56,085 bases of DNA from Amycolatopsis orientalis DSM 40040 = KCTC 9412 (GCF_000478275.1 NZ_ASJB01000090.1:466-56550), one strand, 5' to 3'; shown: positions 24,874 to 33,200, counted from the first letter of the stretch. A program made the numbers and translations. The notes: generated by a model from the letters alone, not told the origin.

Positions 24874-25629
24874 ATGGGCGCGGTGCTCGAAGCGGGCGGA
24901 TGGGGACTGCTGGCCGGGTCGGCGTTGCTGTTCGGCGCGCTGCTCGGGTTCCTGGTCCGGATTCCGGGTAGGGCCGTGGCCAGCGTGATGGCCTTCGGCA
25001 GCGGGGTCCTGATCTCCGCGGTGTCCTTCGAACTGATCGCCGACGCGCACGAACGGGGCGGCTTCCTGCCGACCGCCCTCGGCGCCTTGGGCGGGTCGCT
25101 GATCTACACCCTCGCCAATATCGTGCTCGCCAAGAGGGGCGCGCGTCATCGCAAACGCTCGGGCGGCCAGCAGCCGTCCGAGACGGAGCAGGCCGGTTCC
25201 GGTACGGCCATCGCACTCGGCGCGCTGCTGGACGGCGTCCCCGAATCGATGGTGATCGGCACCAGCCTGCTCGGTGGCGGGAGCGTCAGCGTCGTGACCG
25301 TGGCGGCCGTCTTCATCAGCAATGTCCCGGAAGGACTCTCCAGTGCCGCCGGGATGAAGCGGGCAGGCCGGAGTCCGCGCTATGTTTTCGCGCTCTGGAG
25401 TGGTATCGCCGTGATCAGCGGGGTCGCCGCGCTGCTCGGCTACGGGCTGCTGGGCGGCGCGTCCGGCACCGTCATGGCCGTGATCACCGCACTCGCGGGC
25501 GGGGCGATCCTCGCCATGATCGCCGACACGATGATCCCCGAGGCCTTCGACGACGCGCACCTGTGGACCGGGCTGATCACCGTCGCGGGCTTTCTCACCG
25601 CGTTCGGCCTTTCGCGCCTCGAAGGCTGA
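24874..25629 (+). CDS. ZIP-family divalent metal transporter
   Basis: 251-residue membrane protein with about eight helices of the ZIP type (ZupT-like). Helix 4 and 5 motifs are visible as GTAIALGALLDGVPESMVIGTSL and VFISNVPEGLSSAAGMK, holding the metal-binding His-replaced/Glu and Asn-Pro-Glu residues. A basic cytoplasmic loop RHRKRSGGQQPSE sits between helices 3 and 4. AGGGAG precedes the ATG. It lies just past the katG terminator, so probably has its own promoter; uptake of iron, zinc or manganese next to furA-katG would be sensible but is inferred. Note that the usual helix-4 histidine is not evident. Confidence 0.83.
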   Translation: MGAVLEAGGWGLLAGSALLFGALLGFLVRIPGRAVASVMAFGSGVLISAVSFELIADAHERGGFLPTALGALGGSLIYTLANIVLAKRGARHRKRSGGQQPSETEQAGSGTAIALGALLDGVPESMVIGTSLLGGGSVSVVTVAAVFISNVPEGLSSAAGMKRAGRSPRYVFALWSGIAVISGVAALLGYGLLGGASGTVMAVITALAGGAILAMIADTMIPEAFDDAHLWTGLITVAGFLTAFGLSRLEG

Positions 25630-25780
25630 CCGCGGGCGAGCCCGGACTGGCGGACGGTGTCACGCGTTCGGCGTAGTCGAAAAGCACGAAGCCGGAATGA
25701 TGGATAGCACTGGATGCGAAGGCCCTGGTGACGGACGATTTCGCTGCCGACGAAACACCGAACGCCTGGGAGCGAGTCGC

Positions 25781-25972
25781 ATGACGAACGAAACCACCGA
25801 CACCATCACCCTGCTCTTCACCGGCCTCGGGATCGACACCACGAAGGCGGGCAGCGAGATCGAACTCGTGATCGACCGCTTCGACAACTGGACCGACAAG
25901 GCGCGGGTGGACGTCTTCGGGTGCTTCACCGGCGCTTGCTGTACCGCTCCGCCGCTGGCCGAAGCCAAGTGA
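25781..25972 (+). CDS. 63-residue Cys-rich small peptide, possible RiPP-like precursor
   Basis: Short gene with GGGAG eight bases before ATG 25781. Third codon positions in the leader part are almost all G or C, which argues for real coding. The product has an acidic leader-like part (about 1-46, with IELVIDRFDNWTDKARVDVF) and a C-terminal segment GCFTGACCTAPPLAEAK holding all three cysteines and several Thr. This split resembles a ribosomally made, modified-peptide precursor or a metal-binding peptide. No modification enzyme or protease is seen nearby; neighbours are a ZIP transporter and a convergent SnoaL-like gene. A terminator follows directly. I do not recognise the family, and a longer in-frame start upstream (25697) lacks a ribosome site. 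Confidence 0.65.
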   Translation: MTNETTDTITLLFTGLGIDTTKAGSEIELVIDRFDNWTDKARVDVFGCFTGACCTAPPLAEAK

Positions 25973-25980
25973 CCCGCTGA

Positions 25981-26016
25981 TCACGTCTCGCGTCCTCCGG
26001 CGGGCGCGAGACGTGA
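25981..26016. terminator. Hairpin between convergent small-peptide and SnoaL-like genes
   Basis: TCACGTCTCGCG (25981-25992) pairs perfectly with CGCGAGACGTGA (26005-26016), a 12-bp stem around a 12-base loop. It lies between two convergent genes and can act on both strands. Confidence 0.8.
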
Positions 26017-26024
26017 CCGCCGGT

Positions 26025-26480
26025 TCAGGCCTCGCCCGCCGCGAGCATCGTCAGCAGTTCGGCATGTCCGGCCTGGGTGATCAGGCCGGCGGCGTCGAAA
26101 TAGACCCGCTCGTTGGTGATCCTGTCGTCGTCGAAGAAGAACACCGCGATGATCGGCACGCGGAACGCCTTGCCGGTGGGCGGTCGGCCGTAGAACTCGC
26201 CGAGGTTGGTGCCGAGCAGATCGAACTCGACGATCACCGTTTCGTCGGCGAAGTGGTAGCGGACGTTCTCGTGCCGCTGGTCCGGGAAGGCCGTGCGGGT
26301 CATGCGGTAGTAGCCCATGACCTCTTCGTCACCGTCGAAGATCTGCCCGGTCGCCATGATCTCGTAGCGCGGGTGACCGTTGAAGGTGCCCAGTGTGCGG
26401 TCGAACTCCTGGGTCACCTCGGTGTCCATATGCTCTTCGATGATCTTGAGGCGCCGCTCGCGCAGGTCTTCGGTGATCAC
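26025..26480 (-). CDS. SnoaL-like / NTF2-fold protein
   Basis: 151-residue single-domain protein with the cone-shaped NTF2 fold of SnoaL-like polyketide cyclases and related hydrolases/isomerases: an N-terminal helix with EEHMDTEVTQEFDRTL, then strands such as VIVEFDLLGTNLGEFYGRPPTGK and IAVFFFDDDRITNERVYFD. It overlaps the secreted-protein gene upstream by ATGA, so the two are in one transcript. No polyketide genes are nearby; the family is functionally broad and the substrate cannot be read from sequence. Confidence 0.78.
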   Translation of the reverse strand: MITEDLRERRLKIIEEHMDTEVTQEFDRTLGTFNGHPRYEIMATGQIFDGDEEVMGYYRMTRTAFPDQRHENVRYHFADETVIVEFDLLGTNLGEFYGRPPTGKAFRVPIIAVFFFDDDRITNERVYFDAAGLITQAGHAELLTMLAAGEA

Positions 26481-27358
26481 TGTTCCTCCATGATCCGGAG
26501 CCTACCGCCCGCGGCTTCGTCGTCGGTTCCGTAGAGCAGGCGATCGCACGAACGCGACAGACAGGTCATCGCCTCGATCTTGTGCCCCGGGAAGTTCCCG
26601 ATCTCGGCCGGGGCGGGGGAGAGCGCGATCGAACCGTCCGGGCGCAGCACGCCTGCCGCGTAGACGGCGGAGTCGAACGGGCCGTCGTCGCCGGGGTCGG
26701 AGGCGGACGAGATCAGGACACGGCCGTCCGCGGTGATCTCGACGTCCGAGGCGTGCCGGACGTCGGTGGTGGGATACGAGACGCGGAACGGGATCGACTT
26801 CGGCTTCTCGAAGGACAGCTTCGGCACCGAGAACGCCGCGGAGTACAGCGTCGCCGGGCGAGCGTCCTGGCCCCGGTCCGCCCAGACCGCGAACAAGCGG
26901 TCATTCACCTTCTTCAGTGCGAAACTCTCGTAATTGTCGCCCGGTTCGCCTTTCGGCAGGAGAAACGTGCCGAGTACTTTCAGTCGCCGGTCGTTCAGCT
27001 TGACGTGAAAGCCCTTGCCATCGCTGGCCAAGGCGATGAATTCGCCCGCTTTACCCGGCACGGCTTCGGCCGCTTCCAGGTCGACCGGAAGTTCGCCCGG
27101 CCAGGCGACAGGGTCCACCTTGGACACATGGCCGCCGTCGAGCCGGACTCGCACCGCCCGGTTCTCCCCGGGTTTCTTGTTGTCCCGCAGGACGAGTGCG
27201 TCGACGCGGTCATCGCCCTGGCTCAGCACGGCCACCCCGCTGGCGCCCGAGGTCATCCCGGTGCCGATGGATTCCCAGCCGTCACCCGCCGAAGCGGCGG
27301 ACGGCAGGAGCAGGGGTAAAGCCACTATCGGAAGAATGGCGAGCGGAGTGAGTTTCAT
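26477..27358 (-). CDS. Secreted protein, probable beta-propeller
   Basis: 293 residues with an N-terminal signal peptide (LAILPIVALPLLLPSAASAG). Repeated strands with patterns such as RLFAVWADRGQDARPATLYS and DVEITADGRVLISSASDPGDDG suggest a partial propeller related to the esterase-like/phytase-like repeats of the next gene. One paired-cysteine segment (CLSRSCDRLLYG) near the end may form a disulfide. The following gene overlaps its stop. Function unknown; extracellular location is the firm part. Confidence 0.72.
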   Translation of the reverse strand: MKLTPLAILPIVALPLLLPSAASAGDGWESIGTGMTSGASGVAVLSQGDDRVDALVLRDNKKPGENRAVRVRLDGGHVSKVDPVAWPGELPVDLEAAEAVPGKAGEFIALASDGKGFHVKLNDRRLKVLGTFLLPKGEPGDNYESFALKKVNDRLFAVWADRGQDARPATLYSAAFSVPKLSFEKPKSIPFRVSYPTTDVRHASDVEITADGRVLISSASDPGDDGPFDSAVYAAGVLRPDGSIALSPAPAEIGNFPGHKIEAMTCLSRSCDRLLYGTDDEAAGGRLRIMEEQ

Positions 27359-27417
27359 GCCGACAAACTAGTGCACCGATCGGGGCGGACAAATGCCGAA
27401 TTCGATGCAATCAGGTG

Positions 27418-27463
27418 GTCGTGAGTGGTAATGACGGTTCTAACCGTCATTACCACTCACGAC
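27418..27463. repeat. Dispersed palindrome family 1, copy B (46 bp)
   Basis: Perfect inverted repeat with 22-base arms around CT, identical in core to the copies at 13641, 32155 and 48237. It lies 24 bases past the stop of the secreted propeller gene and upstream of the next minus-strand gene. Confidence 0.93.
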
Positions 27464-27486
27464 GCACTCGCGAGACGCGTTGCCGG

Positions 27487-28509
27487 TCAGCAGGGCAGGG
27501 TGCCGGCGCGGAGCGCGTGGCCTCCTTCGTTCCCGTCGTCGGCCCAGATCACCTGCTTGCTCCCGGAGGAACAGGTCGACGCGGGCGCGATGGCGAAGCC
27601 TTCGTTGTTGTAGTCCGGCATCCCGCTCGGCCGGTCGTACGTGCCGGTCACGGCGAACTTGCCGGTCGCGGAGACGGCGAGCGTCGTCGAATCGCCGCCG
27701 CAGTTGTCGTCGCAGACCGCCCACAGCTTGCCGGTCGAAGCCTCGAACTCCAGTTCCATGATCGAGTCGAGCCCGCTCGCGAAGCCGGCGACACGGGTGT
27801 ACTTGCCGCCTGCCTGGTCGAGTGCGTAGGCGTAGATCATCCCGTTGCTCTCGAGCCCGACGAAGTAGAGGCCGCTGCCGTGGCCGGGATAGGCGGCCGG
27901 GTCGTACGGCGCGTTCGTCCGCCCGTCCACGAACCCCTTCGCGGTGAGGACGCTGTCCGGAACCCAGGAGACGGCTTCGAGGCCGTCGTTCGCCGAAACC
28001 TTCGGCAGGTCCGCGGTCAGGTTCCATTCCGCTTTGGCGGTGAGGCTCTTCGCGGTACCGGACACGTCGTACCGGAGCACCTTGAGTGCGCTCGTGTTGT
28101 CGTTGTCGCCGTCGCGTTCGGTGGCCACGACCACGCCGTCCGGGGTGGCCACGACGGCTTCGGCGTCGGGGTCGCCCTTGCCGTCGCGGTAGCGCAGGGA
28201 TTTGCCGGACGACCAGCCGTTCGCGGTGTCGGGCTGCCATTTCGTGCCGTTGCGCACGAGGCGGTACAGCGTGCCGGGCCCGTTCTTCACCGCCCACAGG
28301 ACGCTGGGGCTCTCGAAGGACAGGCCACTCAGGTTGCCGCCGAGGACGTTCGAGCCGTCGGCGTTCGTGACCGCGGACGAGCCCGGCCATGGGCTGTTCG
28401 CCGCCTCGGCGGCGGTCGCGGTGGTGGCGGTGGTGGCGGGCAGGACCAGCAGGGCGACGGACAGGGCGGCCGTGGCGGCGGGTCGGATCATGCGGGGTGA
28501 TCGGGGCAT
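27487..28509 (-). CDS. Secreted esterase-like/phytase-like beta-propeller protein
   Basis: 340 residues from ATG 28509, chosen because GGAGGAG lies just upstream and the product then begins with a basic signal peptide (MIRPAATAALSVALLVLP and an Ala-rich cleavage region). The mature part has propeller motifs seen in esterase-like/phytase-like secreted proteins: NDGLEAVSWVPDS, GSGLYFVGLESNGMIYAYAL, MELEFEASTGKLWAVCDDNC and NNEGFAIAP. Paired cysteines (CDDNC; and near the C-terminus) suggest disulfides. A 14-bp palindrome 47 bases before the start is a likely control site. Enzymatic activity is unproven. Confidence 0.8.
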   Translation of the reverse strand: MPRSPRMIRPAATAALSVALLVLPATTATTATAAEAANSPWPGSSAVTNADGSNVLGGNLSGLSFESPSVLWAVKNGPGTLYRLVRNGTKWQPDTANGWSSGKSLRYRDGKGDPDAEAVVATPDGVVVATERDGDNDNTSALKVLRYDVSGTAKSLTAKAEWNLTADLPKVSANDGLEAVSWVPDSVLTAKGFVDGRTNAPYDPAAYPGHGSGLYFVGLESNGMIYAYALDQAGGKYTRVAGFASGLDSIMELEFEASTGKLWAVCDDNCGGDSTTLAVSATGKFAVTGTYDRPSGMPDYNNEGFAIAPASTCSSGSKQVIWADDGNEGGHALRAGTLPC

Positions 28510-28555
28510 TCGCGCTCCTCCGGGGCGGACGAAGGTGAACCGCGGCGTGGTGCAC

Positions 28556-28569
28556 AAGTTAAGTAACTT
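28556..28569. promoter_or_regulatory. Palindrome upstream of the secreted propeller gene
   Basis: AAGTTAAGTAACTT, perfectly symmetric around AG, within an AT-rich block in otherwise GC-rich DNA. Placed 47 bases before the start codon on the minus strand, it is a candidate operator or promoter element. Confidence 0.5.
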
Positions 28570-28620
28570 TCCTAACGAAGAGAAGATAACGCCAATTTCT
28601 CACGAAGGGAAGCAACGGCA

Positions 28621-28680
28621 GGTTTACAAAAGATGATGACTTGTCAAACCAGGTGTACATCACCTACAGTTTTGTAAACC
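28621..28680. promoter_or_regulatory. alkB promoter with nested operators
   Basis: Outer arms GGTTTACAAAA (28621-28631) and TTTTGTAAACC (28670-28680) are perfect complements, 38 bases apart. Inside, TTGTCA (28641-28646) and TACAGT (28665-28670) make an 18-base-spaced promoter, and AGGTGTACATCACCT (28651-28665) is a palindrome lying in its spacer. This is a typical position for TetR-type repression; the TetR gene at the operon's end is the likely regulator. Confidence 0.7.
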
Positions 28681-28701
28681 CAGCCAACGGAGGAGGGTGC
28701 G

Positions 28702-30102
28702 ATGAGCGAGATGACGGGCACGGTCCCGGCGGGCTCGACCGAACGATGGACGGACCGCAAGCGATACCTGTGGCTGATCGGGCTGGTGGTGCCTTCGCTC
28801 GCGTTCCTCGCCATCGGGCTGCACGCGGCCACCGGCTGGGGCGTGTGGTTCTGGATCGGGCCGATCGTGATCCTCGTCGTCGTCCCGCTGATCGACCTCA
28901 TCGCCGGACTGGACCGTGACAACCCGCCGGACGACGTCATCGAACGGCTGGAGCGGGACCGCTACTACCGGTGGATCACCTTCGCGTTCCTGCCCATCCA
29001 ATACGCGGGCTTCGTGGTCGCGTTCTGGCTGATCGCCCGCGGTGATCTGTCCGTTGTGGACAAGGTCGGCCTGGCGATCTCGATCGGCTGTATCGGCGGT
29101 ATCGGCATCAACACCGCGCACGAGCTGGGGCACAAGAAGGAGAGCCACGAACGCTGGCTGTCGAAGATCGCGCTGGCGCAGAGCTTCTACGGTCACTTCT
29201 ACATCGAGCACAACCGCGGCCACCACGTCCGGGTGGCGACCCCGGAGGATCCGGCCAGCAGCAGGGTAGGGGAGAGCTTCTACCGGTTCTGGCCGCGTAC
29301 GGTGTTCGGCTCGCTGAAATCCGCGTGGGGCCTGGAACGCAAGCGGTACGCGCGCCGCGACCGGCATCCGTTCCGGATCGGTAACGACGTGCTCAACGCC
29401 TGGCTGATGTCGGCGGTGCTGTGGGCGGCGATGACCGTGTGGCTGGGCCCGGGAATCCTGCCGTATCTGGTGATCCAGGCCGTGATCGGCTTCTCGTTGC
29501 TGGAGGTCGTGAACTACATGGAGCACTACGGCATGCGACGGCAGAAGGTCGGCCCGCCGAACCGCCGCCGCTACGAACGGGTGGATCCCAGCCACAGCTG
29601 GAATTCCAACAACATCGCCACCAACGTCCTGCTGTACCACCTGCAGCGGCACAGCGACCACCACGCCAACCCGACCCGCCGCTACCAGACGCTGCGCGAC
29701 TTCGCGGAATCACCGGTACTGCCGACGGGATACGCCGGGATGATCGTGCTGGCCCTGTTCCCGCCGGTCTGGCGCCGCGTGATGGATCCGCGGGTACTCG
29801 CGCATTTCGACGGCGACATCTCCCGGGCCAACATCCAGCCGTCGAAACGCGCCAAGATCCTGGCCCGCCACGGAACGCGCGTCACCGCGCCGTCCCGGGT
29901 GGTCGCCGACACGCACGGGGACGCGACCGAGGGCGGTATGTGCCCGGGCTGTGGCTACGTCTACGACGAGGAGCGCGGCGACCCGCGTGAGGGCTTCCCC
30001 GCCGGAACGCCGTGGTCGGCGATCCCGGATTCGTGGTGCTGTCCGGACTGCGGGGTGCGGGACAAGGTCGATTTCGTGGCACCGGGAAGGGTCGGAGCAT
30101 GA
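28702..30102 (+). CDS. alkB: Alkane 1-monooxygenase fused to rubredoxin
   Basis: 466-residue integral membrane diiron enzyme that hydroxylates the terminal carbon of medium- or long-chain alkanes. The AlkB part (about 1-400) has several helices and the His boxes: HELGHK from His140, EHNRGHH near 169-175, a NYMEHYG segment and LQRHSDHHANP near 315. A C-terminal rubredoxin domain (about 410-460) supplies the electron carrier in the same chain: CPGCGYVYDEERGDP and CCPDCG give the four Fe ligands, starting at Cys414. Such fusions are known in actinobacteria. A strong GGAGGAGGG site precedes the start. It heads an operon with ferredoxin, reductase and TetR genes. Confidence 0.95.
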   Translation: MSEMTGTVPAGSTERWTDRKRYLWLIGLVVPSLAFLAIGLHAATGWGVWFWIGPIVILVVVPLIDLIAGLDRDNPPDDVIERLERDRYYRWITFAFLPIQYAGFVVAFWLIARGDLSVVDKVGLAISIGCIGGIGINTAHELGHKKESHERWLSKIALAQSFYGHFYIEHNRGHHVRVATPEDPASSRVGESFYRFWPRTVFGSLKSAWGLERKRYARRDRHPFRIGNDVLNAWLMSAVLWAAMTVWLGPGILPYLVIQAVIGFSLLEVVNYMEHYGMRRQKVGPPNRRRYERVDPSHSWNSNNIATNVLLYHLQRHSDHHANPTRRYQTLRDFAESPVLPTGYAGMIVLALFPPVWRRVMDPRVLAHFDGDISRANIQPSKRAKILARHGTRVTAPSRVVADTHGDATEGGMCPGCGYVYDEERGDPREGFPAGTPWSAIPDSWCCPDCGVRDKVDFVAPGRVGA

Positions 30103-30293
30103 TGAAGATCGAGGCGGACCGCGCGAAATGCGACGGCCTGGGCATGTGCGAGGCGATGGCACCCGACTTCTTCGAAGTGGGTGACGACGGCACCGTCGTG
30201 GTGCTCGACGAACGGCCCGGCGAGGAGCACCGGCAGGACCTGTCGGCCGCCGTCGACGCCTGCCCGGTCCTCGCGCTGAAACTGCGGGACTGA
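30099..30293 (+). CDS. Small [3Fe-4S]-type ferredoxin
   Basis: 64-residue ferredoxin beginning at ATG 30099, which overlaps the alkB stop as ATGA. The cluster ligands fit the three-cysteine pattern of cytochrome-P450 partner ferredoxins: CDGLGMC, then a C-terminal ACPVLAL. The spacing in place of a fourth cysteine implies a [3Fe-4S] cluster. Being in an alkB-rubredoxin operon is notable, because AlkB normally uses rubredoxin, and this ferredoxin type usually serves CYP153-like hydroxylases. It lies two bases before the reductase gene, so it probably takes electrons from it. Confidence 0.9.
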   Translation: MMKIEADRAKCDGLGMCEAMAPDFFEVGDDGTVVVLDERPGEEHRQDLSAAVDACPVLALKLRD

Positions 30294-30295
30294 TC

Positions 30296-31504
30296 ATGGC
30301 CCTGGTCGTGGTGGGAGCGTCGCTGGCGGGCCTGCGCGCGGTGGAGGCCGCGCGTCGCGACGGGTACCGCGGGCGGATCGTGCTGATCGGCGCGGAGGAG
30401 CACCCGCCCTACGACCGCCTTCCGCTGTCGAAATCGTTCCTCGGCGCGGAAGGACCCGGACAGGTCGAGCCGTTCCACAGCGTGTCCGCGCTGCGCGACG
30501 AGCTGGGTGTCGACGTGCTGCTCGGCGCGCCCGCGGACGGGCTCGACACCACCGCTCGCGAGGTGTCGGTGGCGGGCCGGACCGTGCCCTATGACGCGCT
30601 GGTGATCGCGACCGGGGCCACCGCGCGGCGACTGCCGGGAAGCGAGGGGATCGCCGGGGTCCACCCGCTGAGGACGGCCGAAGACGCCCTCGCGATCCGG
30701 GCCGCGCTCGATCGCGGGGCGCGCACGGTCGTCATCGGGGCGGGTTTCATCGGCTCGGAAGTCGCCGCCGCGGCGAGAAAACGCGGGCTGCCCGCGACGA
30801 TCGTGGAAGCACTCGACGTGCCGCTCGCCCGATCCGTCGGGGCCGAGGCCGGTGCGGTGTGTGCCTCGCTGCACCGGGAGGCGGGGACGGACCTGCGGTT
30901 GTCCACGGAGGTCACCGGCCTGGAGTCAGCCGGTGGCGCGGTGACCGGCGTCCGGCTCTCGACCGGTGAGGTGCTGCCCGCGGAGCTGGTGGTCGCCGGT
31001 ATCGGCGTCGTCCCGGCGACCGGCTGGCTGGCCGGGAGCGGGGTGCCGCTGCACGAGCGCGACGGCGGCGTGGTGTGCGACGCGACGCTCGCGACCGGGG
31101 TCCCCGGCGTGTACGCCGCCGGCGACGTCGCGCATGTCGAGAACCCGTTGTTCGATGGCGAGTCGATGCGGCTCGAGCACTGGACGAACGCCGCGGAGCA
31201 GGGTGCCGCGGCCGCTCGTCACGCGCTCGCCCCGGAGTCGGCTCGGGCGCTGACACCGGTGCCGTACTTCTGGTCGGACTGGTACGACCACCGGATCCAG
31301 TTCGTCGGCACGCCGCGGGCGGACGAGGTGGTGACCGCGGTCCCGGCTTCCGGCGGGTTCACCGCCTTGTACCGGCGCGGGGACCGGATCGTCGGCGCGC
31401 TGACCGTCGACCGGCCGCGCGAGATCATGAAGTACCGCCGCCACATCGCCGGACGGGCGCCGTGGCCCGAGGCGCTGGCGTTCGCGGCCGGGACGGCGGC
31501 CTAG
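30296..31504 (+). CDS. NAD(P)H:ferredoxin/rubredoxin reductase
   Basis: 402-residue FAD-dependent reductase of the ferredoxin-reductase group of pyridine-nucleotide oxidoreductases. The FAD-binding VVVGASLAGLRAVEAARR opens the protein; YDALVIATGATARRLPG, the NAD-binding VVIGAGFIGSEVAAAARK and GVYAAGDVAHVEN follow in the usual order. It would pass electrons from NAD(P)H to the ferredoxin and/or the AlkB-fused rubredoxin. It is in the alkB operon, starting just past the ferredoxin stop. Length is normal for the family. Confidence 0.92.
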   Translation: MALVVVGASLAGLRAVEAARRDGYRGRIVLIGAEEHPPYDRLPLSKSFLGAEGPGQVEPFHSVSALRDELGVDVLLGAPADGLDTTAREVSVAGRTVPYDALVIATGATARRLPGSEGIAGVHPLRTAEDALAIRAALDRGARTVVIGAGFIGSEVAAAARKRGLPATIVEALDVPLARSVGAEAGAVCASLHREAGTDLRLSTEVTGLESAGGAVTGVRLSTGEVLPAELVVAGIGVVPATGWLAGSGVPLHERDGGVVCDATLATGVPGVYAAGDVAHVENPLFDGESMRLEHWTNAAEQGAAAARHALAPESARALTPVPYFWSDWYDHRIQFVGTPRADEVVTAVPASGGFTALYRRGDRIVGALTVDRPREIMKYRRHIAGRAPWPEALAFAAGTAA

Positions 31505-31505
31505 A

Positions 31506-32141
31506 ATGACGATCATGAGCGAGGCACCGTCAGTCGCGGTCACGGGTGGCCCGTACCGTCAGCCGATAGTCGCGTCGGCGATCGAACTGACCGTGCGTTC
31601 CGGCTGGTCCTCGGTGACGATGAGCAAGCTGGCGGAGATCGTCGGCGTCAGCCGTCAGACCGTCTACAACGAGCTGGGTTCCAAGACCCAGCTGGCCGAA
31701 GCGATGATCTCGCATGAACTCGCCCGGTTCCTCTCGGTCGTCCGGGACGCCTTCGAACGGCACCCCGACGACCTCGTCGAGGCGATCCACGACGCCGTAC
31801 GCGGTGTCCTCGAACTCGCCGACGACAATCTCCTGCTGCGCGCCATCGTCTCGGCAACGCACGGCGCCGACACCGAGCTGCTGCCGCTGCTGACGGTCCG
31901 GGCGGGCAGCTTGCTGAGCGAAGCGACGGTCATGTTGCGCGGGCGCGTCCGCGCCTACGACCCGCCGCTGGACGCCTCGCAGCTGGACGTGGCGATCGAC
32001 GTCGTCGTCCGGACCGTGCTGAGCCACATCATGCAGCCGTCCGACACCCCGGCACGCACGGCCGACGCGCTCGCGTGGATGGCGTCGCGCGTACTCGGCA
32101 CGAGCACCACCCGCTCACTGCGGCATCCTCCGCGGGACTAG
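31506..32141 (+). CDS. TetR-family regulator of the alkane operon
   Basis: 211-residue TetR-type regulator (from ATG 31506; ATG 31515 is possible). The N-terminal helix-turn-helix reads MSKLAEIVGVSRQTVYNELG (about 38-60), followed by helical ligand-binding sequence. Its start lies one base after the reductase stop, the arrangement known for AlkX-type regulators of alkB operons in other actinobacteria. The palindromes around the alkB promoter at 28621-28680 are the probable binding sites; fatty acids or alkane-derived acids are plausible ligands (inference). The operon ends with the palindrome at 32155. Confidence 0.88.
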   Translation: MTIMSEAPSVAVTGGPYRQPIVASAIELTVRSGWSSVTMSKLAEIVGVSRQTVYNELGSKTQLAEAMISHELARFLSVVRDAFERHPDDLVEAIHDAVRGVLELADDNLLLRAIVSATHGADTELLPLLTVRAGSLLSEATVMLRGRVRAYDPPLDASQLDVAIDVVVRTVLSHIMQPSDTPARTADALAWMASRVLGTSTTRSLRHPPRD

Positions 32142-32154
32142 CGCCGCACTCCGC

Positions 32155-32200
32155 CTCGTGAGTGGTAATGACGGTTCTAACCGTCATTACCACTCACGAG
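32155..32200. repeat. Dispersed palindrome family 1, copy C (46 bp)
   Basis: Perfect inverted repeat, 22-base arms around CT, lying between the convergent TetR and ArsR genes, where it can act as a two-way terminator-like hairpin. Same core as at 13641, 27418 and 48237. Confidence 0.93.
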
Positions 32201-32219
32201 ACTGTCTGCACTCCGAGCG

Positions 32220-33200
32220 TCAGAGCAGGCGCTCGCCGAGCGGGGTCGTCAGGTAGAGGACGCTGCGGCCGGAGCGTTCCCGAGCGACGAGGCCGCTGTC
32301 CCGCAGAACCTTGAGGTGCTGGGAAACGGCGCTCGGAGTCACGCCGAGGGCCCGCGCCAGATCGGTCGTGGTCGCGGGGGAGGACAGCGCCGAAAGGAGA
32401 TCGGCCCGCGTTCGGCCCAGCAGCCGGACCGTGGTGGATCCGGGTGAGCGGGTTCCGGCGCTCCACAGGGTGCCGGTGCCCCGCGCCGGATAACGGATCG
32501 TGGTCTGGGTCGAGGTGTTCTCCTTGACCAGGACGTACGGCGAGCCGAGGACGACCGGCATCAGCACGAGACCGCCCGGTCCCCGCGCGACGACGCGATG
32601 CTGATCGCGCCACCGCTCGCCTGCCAGGAGCACGCGATCGTCGTGCCAGCGCAGATCCGGATGGAGGTCCGCGAACAACCGCTCCGCACCGCCCGCGGTC
32701 AGCGCCCGGGCGTGGTACCCGACGTCGGCGTCCAGCACCGCCCGGATCCGCGGCCAATGCGGTGCGACGAGGCGGTCGTGGGCTTCGCGCAGTTCGTCGG
32801 CGACCTCCCGCAGACCGGAGCGAGGGTTGTCGGCGAGTGCCGCGGCGGCGCGGGGCAGTCTCGCGCCGAAGACCCGGTCGAGACTGGCTCTCACCCGGTC
32901 TTCGGGAGTTCGCCGCAGCGCGCCGAGGTCGTTCTCGAGGGAATCCCCCGAGTCCCGCGGGGCCGGGACGAGGAACTCCGGCCAGCCGAGTCTGCCGGTC
33001 ACGAGCAACGGCCACGTCCGCGGCAGGTCGAGTGGCTCGCGATCGAGTTCCTCGCGCGCCCACCGAAGCCAGGGCAGGTTGACGGCGTTCCGGTCGATCC
33101 CGGCGAGCTGCTGCAGACAGGCCACGGTCTCGGACAGCGGCGAGATCGCGAACCGGGTCGCGGCCAGTTCGGCGACACCGAGTTCGATGGTCATCGGCAT
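32220..33200 (-). CDS. ArsR-type winged-helix regulator with DUF5937-like N-terminus
   Basis: 326 residues from ATG 33200. The frame stays open for more than a kilobase upstream, but that region is antisense to the MFS gene and is not used. The C-terminal part (about 245-326) is an ArsR helix-turn-helix: TTTDLARALGVTPSAVSQHLK, DSGLVARERSGRSVLYLTT. The long N-terminal part matches proteins usually named DUF5937/helix-turn-helix in streptomycetes and Amycolatopsis. It is divergent from an MFS exporter and probably represses it; TAGC-CCAGT-GCTA at 33213-33225 is a candidate operator. The sensed ligand is unknown. Confidence 0.85.
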   Translation of the reverse strand: MPMTIELGVAELAATRFAISPLSETVACLQQLAGIDRNAVNLPWLRWAREELDREPLDLPRTWPLLVTGRLGWPEFLVPAPRDSGDSLENDLGALRRTPEDRVRASLDRVFGARLPRAAAALADNPRSGLREVADELREAHDRLVAPHWPRIRAVLDADVGYHARALTAGGAERLFADLHPDLRWHDDRVLLAGERWRDQHRVVARGPGGLVLMPVVLGSPYVLVKENTSTQTTIRYPARGTGTLWSAGTRSPGSTTVRLLGRTRADLLSALSSPATTTDLARALGVTPSAVSQHLKVLRDSGLVARERSGRSVLYLTTPLGERLL

